From NCBI GenBank assembly GCA_900552925.1, contig USBH01000073.1, positions 1-7,905 on the forward strand: a stretch of 7,905 bases of DNA, in the 5' to 3' direction. The position numbers were made by a program, and so were the translations under genes. Origin of the DNA: an uncultured Oscillospiraceae bacterium. Lineage in GTDB: Bacteria; Bacillota; Clostridia; Oscillospirales; Acutalibacteraceae. Shown here one piece after another: positions 1 through 7,905 of the stretch. Below the pieces are notes generated by a model. The model was not told the DNA's origin. It worked only from the letters and a program-made list of their open reading frames with translations, and searched no databases. Each line of letters starts with the position of its first letter. Positions within the stretch are counted from its first letter, which is position 1.

Positions 1-2637
<2,637 letters not shown>

Positions 2638-2809
2638 ATTTCTTTCCCTCCTGATACAGCCTTGCTACAGGGTATGCGATCAGGCCTGTACCATATGAAG
2701 AAGGGGCAGGGAGCAGGTGCGTTCTGCGTTTCGCGGGGATGAGCCCGCGCGGAAAGCCGGCCGGCGCGCGCCGACGCTTTCAGGCGCCTGCCCTTTGCCG
2801 GTGTTTTCT

Positions 2810-3619
2810 TCAATTTCGGCGCAGCTTTAAAATGGTAAGCGTAACCTGGCCGTCCCGGCCTTCGGCGGAGCCGGAATAGGTGAGGGAAAATTCCGTTGAA
2901 GAGGGCGCATAAAGGATCAGGAAGGAAGACCCGCAGGCGCTGGACCCGTTGGTGCGCGTCGCAAAATAAATACCTGTTTCCAGATGCGGGGCGCCGTTGT
3001 AGGACGGCGTTACCTGCATGTAATTGGCCGAGTTGAACAGCACCGAGACTTCGTAGCTGATCAGATAATATCCCGGCTCCAGTCGGATATGCGTCGAATC
3101 GACAGCGGCGATGTTTCCGGTAGAATCTGTTATATCGGGAAACAGAACAATAAGGCTGTTCGGTGTAAGCTGCATCTGATAATTCGCAAAAGAAGCAAAG
3201 GAATCATCCGGCACCGCGCCCTGTGCCCCGGTGGGGCCGGTGGGCCCCTGCGGCCCGGGAACGCCCTGCAGGCCCTGCGGGCCCGTCGGCCCCGTGGATC
3301 CCTGTGCCCCGGTGGGGCCTTGCGGCCCGGGAACACCCTGTAAGCCCTGCGGGCCCGTCGGCCCCGTGGATCCCTGCGCCCCGGTGGGGCCGGTGGGCCC
3401 CTGCGGCCCGGGAACGCCCTGTAAGCCCTGCGGGCCCGTCGGCCCCGTGGGCCCCTGCGGTCCGGTGGGGCCTTGCGGCCCGGGAACGCCCTGTAAGCCC
3501 TGCGGGCCCGTCGGCCCCGTGGGCCCCTGCGGTCCGGTCGGGCCCGCAACGCCGGCAATACACCTGCAGCAGCACAAGGGGCATTGAAAATAATGCTGGT
3601 TATGGTTGAAATTTGACAT
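2810..3619 (-). CDS. Collagen-like protein with BclA/C1q-like C-terminal domain (element cargo)
   Basis: A 269-residue protein in three parts. Residues 1-22 form a short leader with a Cys cluster (CPLCCCRC, 13-20). Residues 23-136 are 38 uninterrupted Gly-X-Y triplets. Residues about 138-269 are a beta-rich globular domain (for example [18 protein letters not shown], 181-198, ending [11 protein letters not shown]) of the C1q/TNF-like type seen at the C-terminus of exosporium BclA proteins. The start at 3619 (MSNFNHNQ) is preferred because the only in-frame ATG upstream (3685) encodes an unlikely extension; the ribosome site is a modest GGAAA. Such proteins form trimeric rods on the spore surface. 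There is no Sec signal, which fits assembly from the mother cell. It lies wholly inside the recombinase element, about 230 bp from its right end. Function as a spore filament is inferred from the family. Confidence 0.9.
   Translation of the reverse strand: MSNFNHNQHYFQCPLCCCRCIAGVAGPTGPQGPTGPTGPQGLQGVPGPQGPTGPQGPTGPTGPQGLQGVPGPQGPTGPTGAQGSTGPTGPQGLQGVPGPQGPTGAQGSTGPTGPQGLQGVPGPQGPTGPTGAQGAVPDDSFASFANYQMQLTPNSLIVLFPDITDSTGNIAAVDSTHIRLEPGYYLISYEVSVLFNSANYMQVTPSYNGAPHLETGIYFATRTNGSSACGSSFLILYAPSSTEFSLTYSGSAEGRDGQVTLTILKLRRN
3212..3553 (-). repeat. Collagen-encoding tandem repeats, 72/81-nt units
   Basis: This stretch encodes the 38 Gly-X-Y triplets. The block [16 protein letters not shown] recurs four times, with GLQ at residues 41, 65, 92 and 116, giving spacings of 24, 27 and 24 residues (72, 81, 72 nt). 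The difference of 9 nt is three codons, so the unit varies by one triplet. Near-identical DNA units allow length change by slippage or unequal crossover without frame loss, as known for bclA alleles. Short-read assembly may collapse or mis-order such units. Confidence 0.9.
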
Positions 3620-3700
3620 GGTTTTCCAACTTTCTTTTTGTGGTGTATCACAGTATATTCCGGAAAGAGGCAGATCGCTCCTCAAAAGCGTTTATCTCTG

Positions 3701-3739
3701 GCGGCAGGCTCTGCGAAAAAAAGGAGCGGCGCCTGCCGC
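3701..3739. repeat. 9-bp inverted repeat (GCGGCAGGC / GCCTGCCGC)
   Basis: Perfect 9-bp arms at 3701-3709 and 3731-3739 with a 21-nt loop containing a run of seven A. It lies inside the element, between its right end and the cargo gene, overlapping the end of the chimeric host frame. In the transcribed (minus) direction no T-run follows, so it is not a typical terminator. It could be an RNA hairpin that limits read-through from the host promoter into the cargo, or a protein-binding site. Confidence 0.45.
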
Positions 3740-3819
3740 AAATCGGACGGCGATCGACTGGGGCGGGGCCGTTCGGCAGCGGATGGGCGCCGATTTATTC
3801 TGGTAAGGCCTGCGCGCGG

Positions 3820-3853
3820 GCCATACGTGTGGTTGTGCATATATGACCGGAGC
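3820..3853. repeat. attR: element/host junction with attP arm
   Basis: Core GAGC at 3850-3853 abuts host collagen sequence on the right. Reading inward on the minus strand, TATGCACAAC occupies 3841-3832 and TATGGC 3825-3820, mirroring the left end. The host side is ...GGGGCAACT before the core; the left host side after the core is TACAGGTGC. The inferred empty site is GGGGCAACTGCTCTACAGG. Confidence 0.75.
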
Positions 3854-4138
3854 AGTTGCCCCTGTCGCGCCCGTCGTACCCGCAGGGCCTGTCGCGCCCG
3901 TGGGGCCTGTTGCGCCGGCCGGGCCCTCAACGCCCTGAATGCCCTGCACGCCCTGCGGTCCGGTCGGACCGGTCGCGCCGCGCGGCCCGGTGGGGCCCTG
4001 TACGCAGCAGCACGGCGTGCAGCCGCAGACGTTGCAGCAGCCGCAGCCGCGGGGCGCGCTGGGGCAGGTATCCCAGTCGTCGCTCGGTCGATAAATCTTC
4101 ATACGGAAAAATCCCCTTTCATTCCGTTCACATTGAGC

Positions 4139-4160
4139 TCTTGTGGAGGCCTCCACAAGA
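4139..4160. promoter_or_regulatory. 22-bp perfect palindrome upstream of the host collagen gene
   Basis: Each half reads TCTTGTGGAGG on its own strand and the centre is GGCC; all 11 pairs match and symmetry breaks at the next base. It lies 37 bp upstream of the collagen start at 4102 and next to a possible sigma-K-type -10 element. It could be a dimeric regulator's operator covering the transcription start, or a leader hairpin. With zero loop, the operator reading fits better. The regulator is unknown. Confidence 0.6.
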
Positions 4161-4188
4161 CAGAATATGCGGACAGGCCCGAAAGGGT
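4161..4188 (-). promoter_or_regulatory. Possible sigma-K-like promoter of the collagen operon
   Basis: On the minus strand AC (4188-4187), 17 nt, then CATATTCTG (4169-4161). This is near the late mother-cell pattern AC-N16/17-CATANNNTA, with the last base G in place of A. It sits in the right place and late mother-cell control would suit an exosporium-type collagen gene. The motif is short and degenerate, so a chance match is quite possible. Confidence 0.3.
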
Positions 4189-4199
4189 GCCGGATGACG

Positions 4200-4231
4200 A
4201 AAAAACCGGCGGGCCGAAAGCCTGCCGGTTT
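4200..4231 (-). terminator. Intrinsic terminator of citrate synthase
   Basis: A 12-bp stem (4203-4214 with 4220-4231, one G-U or A-C pair depending on strand) with a 5-nt loop, followed on the minus strand by a run of six T. It starts 18 bp after the citrate synthase stop. On the plus strand it is followed by TGCTCTTTTT, so it might work in both directions. It separates citrate synthase from the collagen locus. Confidence 0.85.
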
Positions 4232-4248
4232 GCTCTTTTTAGAAAGAT

Positions 4249-5607
<1,359 letters not shown>

Positions 5608-5682
5608 TCTGGGATCATTCCTTTCTCAATTGGGGCCCCATAGGGGCGCAGCGTTCGTTAAAGCAGCGTATAATACACCTTT

Positions 5683-5691
5683 ATTATAGCA
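5683..5691 (-). promoter_or_regulatory. Extended -10 promoter of citrate synthase
   Basis: The minus strand reads TGCTATAAT, a perfect TATAAT with the TGn extension. No good -35 is seen at 16-18 nt (ATCAAA at 17 nt is poor), which is usual for extended -10 promoters. It predicts an untranslated leader of roughly 70 nt, which contains a short CCCC-ATA-GGGG hairpin at 5636-5646. A vegetative sigma-A promoter is the likely reading. Confidence 0.6.
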
Positions 5692-5776
5692 GATTGCCAA
5701 AGGGGTTTGATGTCGAATCTGTGAATTTTTTATAAGATCGGTACAGGGGCGGCGGGCCTTCCCGGCTTTCGCGCAG

Positions 5777-5806
5777 GCATACCGCGGCCCGGCGCGCCAT
5801 ACACAT
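5777..5806 (+). promoter_or_regulatory. Sigma-E-like promoter of spoIIP
   Basis: GCATACC (5777-5783), 14-nt spacer, CATACACAT (5798-5806). This is close to the mother-cell sigma-E pattern (roughly GMATATT, 13-15 nt, CATACAnT). In Bacillus subtilis spoIIP is a sigma-E gene, which supports the call. Because the -10 covers the upstream ATG at 5805, transcription would begin after it and the true start must be the ATG at 5838. The rest of the 5608-5837 divergent intergenic region shows nothing else I can support. Confidence 0.55.
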
Positions 5807-5837
5807 GGAAGAAGACGAAAGCGGGGGAAGCACGGAT

Positions 5838-6929
5838 ATGAGACGGATTGCAGTCAAAGCGATGTGGATACGGAAAACGGCGTGGACGGCCTGCGCCGCC
5901 GCAGCCGTTGCGCTGTGTGCGTGGTGCATGGTGGACAATCTCCTGCCGGCTGTCCGCGAAAACGGCGGGGCGTGGGCGCTGCGCGCGGCCGGGCTGACGG
6001 TCGCGCCCGAAGCGGAAGCATCGCTGCAGCCCGACGGCGGCGGTGCTTTAGCGGAAACGCCGGAGACCGAGGCGGACGGGATTTTGTCCCCCTGGGCGGA
6101 GCCGGAGCCCGAGGTCGCGCCGACGCCGGACCCGGAGCGGGAGACGGCGCCGGTCGCCTCCACCTGGATGGGCGGCGGCGAGACCGTGGACGGCTTTTCC
6201 GTCAAGGATACGTCGGAATCCGGCGTGGACCTGTACGAGGAGCTGCAGATCGACCCGGACGTGCATGTGAAGCGCGACGGCTCGCCGGTCGTCCTGCTGT
6301 ACTCGACGCACGCGAGCGAATCCTTTTTGCTCAGCGACACCGACTGGTATTACACGGACGACGATTTCCGCTCGACCGAGCCGGACGAGAGCATCCTCTC
6401 GGTGGCGGCCGAGGCCGCGGCGGTCATCGAGGCGGGCGGCTTCGGCGTGATCCACGACACGACGCTGCACGACTACCCGGCCTATTCCGGCAGCTACGAC
6501 CGCTCGATGGAGACGATCCGGAAAAACCTCGAAGCGTACCCGACGATCCAGATCACCGTGGACGTACACCGCGACGCGTTCGGCGAGGACGAGGACGGCA
6601 CGCGCTACAAGCCGGTCGCCGAGGTCAACGGGAAGGACGCGGCGCAGATCATGATCCTCACGGGCTGCGACCTCTCCGAGGACCCGCTCTTTCCCGACTG
6701 GCGCGAGAACCTGCACTTTGCGCTGCGGCTGCAGCAGAAGGGGGAAGCGCTGTTCCCGGGGCTGTACAGGCCGCTGTTTTTTTCACAGCGCAATTACAAC
6801 ATGCACGCCACGCACGCCTCGGTCCTCGTGGAGGTCGGCACGGAGGTGAACACGCTCAGCGAGGCGCAGTATTCGGGGCGGCTGCTCGGCGAGACGATCC
6901 TCGCGGTTCTGAACGACCTTGCGGAATAG
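5838..6929 (+). CDS. spoIIP: Stage II sporulation protein P (SpoIIP), septal peptidoglycan amidase
   Basis: A 363-residue membrane-anchored enzyme that, with SpoIID and SpoIIM, thins septal peptidoglycan and drives engulfment of the forespore. There is an N-terminal anchor (about 15-36, Ala/Val/Leu-rich after basic residues), then an acidic Pro/Glu-rich linker (55-105), then the amidase domain (about 150-363). Family motifs are YSTHASESF (155-163), FGVIHDTTLHDYPAYSGSY (202-220), TVDVHRDA (240-247) and SVLVEVGTEVNT (328-339). His158, His244 and Glu332 are likely zinc or catalytic residues by comparison with the family. The start at 5838 is preferred over 5805: it has GGGGGA at a proper distance and lies downstream of the sigma-E-like promoter. 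The usual gpr neighbour is not present upstream; citrate synthase is divergent. Confidence 0.95.
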   Translation: MRRIAVKAMWIRKTAWTACAAAAVALCAWCMVDNLLPAVRENGGAWALRAAGLTVAPEAEASLQPDGGGALAETPETEADGILSPWAEPEPEVAPTPDPERETAPVASTWMGGGETVDGFSVKDTSESGVDLYEELQIDPDVHVKRDGSPVVLLYSTHASESFLLSDTDWYYTDDDFRSTEPDESILSVAAEAAAVIEAGGFGVIHDTTLHDYPAYSGSYDRSMETIRKNLEAYPTIQITVDVHRDAFGEDEDGTRYKPVAEVNGKDAAQIMILTGCDLSEDPLFPDWRENLHFALRLQQKGEALFPGLYRPLFFSQRNYNMHATHASVLVEVGTEVNTLSEAQYSGRLLGETILAVLNDLAE

Positions 6930-6953
6930 GCGCGCCGCGGCGCGGGCATACTC

Positions 6954-6985
6954 GGTACAGAAAACGAAAAAAGGAGTTCTGTACC
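6954..6985 (+). promoter_or_regulatory. Hairpin presenting the Shine-Dalgarno in its loop
   Basis: GGTACAGAA (6954-6962) pairs perfectly with TTCTGTACC (6977-6985), a 9-bp stem that ends at the base just before the ATG at 6986. The 14-nt A-rich loop holds the AAGGAG ribosome site. This could expose the site to ribosomes, or act as a translational control element. A 14-bp GC palindrome (6931-6944) lies just upstream, right after the spoIIP stop. Confidence 0.6.
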
Positions 6986-7297
6986 ATGCACAGCCGTTTC
7001 CGCACCCGCCCGTTTCTGATTTCCTTTCTCTGCACCGCGCTCGCGCTGCTCTTTCTGGTCGGCATACTCGTCGTCGACGCCGAGGGCCGCCGCCTGAGCT
7101 TCAACGACACGTCGCCCGCGCTGGAGCTTGTCTACAACGCGGACGGCACCGCGGACATGCAGGTCAACGCCTTCCGGCTCGACCGGCAGTTCGACGTGAC
7201 GGGGCTCGTGCGCGTCTGGCACTTCATCGCCGACTTTTTCTGCATCCCGCACGGGCGATTTCCCGAGGGGGCGAATGCGTTTGCGTCTGCCGGATGA
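6986..7297 (+). CDS. Small single-pass membrane protein of unknown function, downstream of spoIIP
   Basis: A 103-residue protein starting MHSRFRTRPFLISF. A basic start is followed by one hydrophobic segment (about 10-30, LISFLCTALALLFLVGILVV), then a roughly 70-residue probably external domain including SFNDTSPALELVYNADGT and an amphipathic stretch VWHFIADFFC (about 78-87). The ribosome site AAGGAG is 9 nt before the ATG. It lies 56 bp after spoIIP on the same strand with no terminator between, so co-transcription from the sporulation promoter is likely. In Bacillus subtilis spoIIP is also followed by a small membrane protein, yqxA; the position is comparable, but I see no convincing sequence match. 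Function unknown. Confidence 0.8.
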   Translation: MHSRFRTRPFLISFLCTALALLFLVGILVVDAEGRRLSFNDTSPALELVYNADGTADMQVNAFRLDRQFDVTGLVRVWHFIADFFCIPHGRFPEGANAFASAG

Positions 7298-7305
7298 AAA
7301 CGGCA

Positions 7306-7341
7306 GGGAGACCGGGCGCGACTGTTTTGCGCCGGTCTCCC
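7306..7341. terminator. Strong hairpin between convergent genes, probable terminator
   Basis: GGGAGACCGGGCGC (7306-7319) pairs with GCGCCGGTCTCCC (7329-7341), 13 bp with one bulged G, and a 9-nt loop containing TTTT. It lies 8 bp after the stop of the small membrane protein and 18 bp beyond the stop of the opposing gene. No T-run follows on either strand, so efficiency as an intrinsic terminator is uncertain. Confidence 0.5.
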
Positions 7342-7347
7342 GTATAG

Positions 7348-7372
7348 CATTCGAACACATCATTCGAACACA
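7348..7372. repeat. Two 12-nt tandem copies over a stop codon
   Basis: CATTCGAACACA occurs at 7348-7359 and 7361-7372, separated by one T. The TGA stop of the minus-strand gene (7362-7360) lies at the join, so the second copy encodes the end of that protein and the first lies beyond it. A small slippage duplication is the simplest explanation. Confidence 0.75.
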
Positions 7373-7866
7373 ACGGTGCATTCGTTGATGTAAAGACAGG
7401 TGATGAAAAACGATTGAATCGTATCATAGTCTCCGCCGAATATGGCCGTCCCGTTCGCCGGCCTGTATTGTACGGAGACGGGATCAAACTGAAGATCGTC
7501 GCCGGCGAGCACGGAATCCATGCGGATCGTATAGCTGCCGTCCCCACTGTCGGTTACGGTCAGCGTAACGTCATAGCCGGGGCCGCCGAGCCCAAGGCTC
7601 TTGCTCACGCAGAGAAATCCGTCTACGTCCTGCGCGTATACGGAGTCGAGCAGCGCTTCGGCCGTGTCGGCGTCAAAGTAGCGTTCGGTCGCTGCCAGCA
7701 GCGCGTCGCGCGAAGCAATGCCGTCTACCGCGGTGGGGTAAACCATCGGCGCGCCCGATGCGTTGTAGGGCGGATAGAGCACGTCGTCGCCGTAGGCCGG
7801 GTCGATCACGGCGCTGCGGTCGTAGAACCAGTCGCAGAAGAAGGCAGTGGCCTCGTCGATCTGCGC
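7360..7866 (-). CDS. C-terminal 168 residues of an unidentified protein (5' end missing)
   Basis: The visible part begins AQIDEATAFFCDWFYDRSAVID and ends NECTVVFE. It combines a helical, acidic first half (FFCDWFYDRSA near 8-18, then RDALLAATERYFDADTAEALLDS near 53-75) with a beta-rich second half (VDGFLCVSKSLGLG, YDVTLTVTDSGDGSYTIRM). A first half with FxxWFYDRS and a later YDVTxTV strand reminds me of IseA-type DL-endopeptidase inhibitor domains found in secreted clostridial proteins, but this is a weak resemblance and could be wrong. No signal peptide can be judged because the N-terminus lies outside the window. It converges on the spoIIP unit. The five residues before Ala at 7866 come from adapter and are not part of the protein. 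Confidence 0.8.
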   Translation of the reverse strand, partial: AQIDEATAFFCDWFYDRSAVIDPAYGDDVLYPPYNASGAPMVYPTAVDGIASRDALLAATERYFDADTAEALLDSVYAQDVDGFLCVSKSLGLGGPGYDVTLTVTDSGDGSYTIRMDSVLAGDDLQFDPVSVQYRPANGTAIFGGDYDTIQSFFITCLYINECTVVFE

Positions 7867-7905
7867 CTGTCTCTTATACACATCTCCGAGCCCACGAGAC
7901 TGCAG
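7867..7905 (+). other. Nextera i7 adapter (non-biological)
   Basis: Bases 7867-7885 are the reverse complement of the Tn5 mosaic end (CTGTCTCTTATACACATCT) and 7886-7900 are CCGAGCCCACGAGAC. The last five bases, TGCAG, fit the start of an i7 index; from memory N728 begins this way. Genome sequence ends at 7866. Confidence 0.98.

Larger units (their letters stand above)
3692..4102 (-). pseudogene. 5' fragment of host collagen-like gene with element-encoded tail
   Basis: Starts [12 protein letters not shown] with ribosome site AAAGGGGA about 10 nt upstream. The first 35 residues hold nine Cys (13, 20, 22, 23, 26, 28, 31, 32, 33). Residues 36-83 are 16 Gly-X-Y triplets (3997-3854), ending GATGAT. 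At the element boundary the repeat stops abruptly and the frame continues into element DNA for 53 unrelated Arg/Pro/Ala-rich residues to a stop at 3692. The predicted 136-residue product therefore keeps the leader and a short collagen stem but has lost the remaining 28 triplets and the natural tail now stranded at 286-654. It might still be expressed, but trimer formation would lack the C-terminal region. An upstream in-frame ATG (4156) lies inside a palindrome without a ribosome site and was not used. Confidence 0.8.

Noticed and set aside
2655..2800. Terminator after the cargo collagen gene
   Set aside because: GC-rich inverted sequence (around 2752-2779) can fold with mismatches, but no T-run follows on the minus strand, so I could not support a terminator. 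The cargo may be co-transcribed with the two genes downstream.
3212..3553. Possible CRISPR array in the repetitive region
   Set aside because: The repeats are in-frame codon repeats without distinct spacers, and the unit length varies by whole triplets.
3231..3587. Plus-strand collagen-looking frame (GPVGPCGPG repeats)
   Set aside because: The complement of Gly and Pro codons yields Gly/Pro-like codons in one antisense frame, so both strands look collagenous. The minus frame has the leader, the ribosome site and the globular domain; the plus frame has none.
5864..7297. 477-residue frame joining the spoIIP region to the small membrane gene
   Set aside because: Only its last 103 codons (6986-7297) have a ribosome site and a protein-like composition; the earlier part is an out-of-frame, Arg/Gly-rich shadow of spoIIP.

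Overview
The window looks like a piece of a GC-rich, spore-forming Bacillota (clostridial, gut-type) chromosome. The evidence is a clear SpoIIP sporulation gene, BclA-type collagen-like proteins with Cys-rich leaders, strong Shine-Dalgarno sites and high-GC codon use. Both ends are library adapter rather than genome: 1-46 and 7867-7905 are Nextera sequence, so only 47-7866 is biological.

Region 47-4102 (all minus strand) is a spore-surface-type locus that has been split by a mobile element. Reading in the gene direction, a collagen-like gene starts at 4102 (Cys-rich leader, then 16 Gly-X-Y triplets) and breaks off at 3854. Its missing 3' part (28 more triplets and a non-collagen tail) reappears at 654-286 without a start codon. 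A family 2 glycosyltransferase follows 3 bp later and runs off the window end. The intervening 3,200 bp is a compact element of a large serine recombinase. Its two ends carry matching inverted arms (TATGCACAAC-N6-TAYGGC) placed symmetrically 9 nt from a shared GCTC core, as expected for the two halves of an attP site. It carries a second, intact collagen-like gene with a globular BclA/C1q-like C-terminal domain, a small 84-residue protein, and the recombinase itself. So a collagen-like gene is carried as cargo inside a collagen-like target gene. Taking the bases as given, clean excision would leave the host gene one base out of frame; this bears on whether the arrangement is a reversible switch or a fossil.

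Region 4200-5700 holds citrate synthase (minus strand) with an extended -10 promoter and an intrinsic terminator. Divergently, 5777-7297 holds spoIIP with a sigma-E-like promoter, then a small single-pass membrane protein whose Shine-Dalgarno lies in the loop of a hairpin. A convergent, 5'-truncated gene of uncertain family (7360-7866, minus) ends the window.

Together the collagen/glycosyltransferase pair and spoIIP point to sporulation and spore-coat or exosporium biology. The serine-recombinase element with matched collagen cargo is the most unusual feature.
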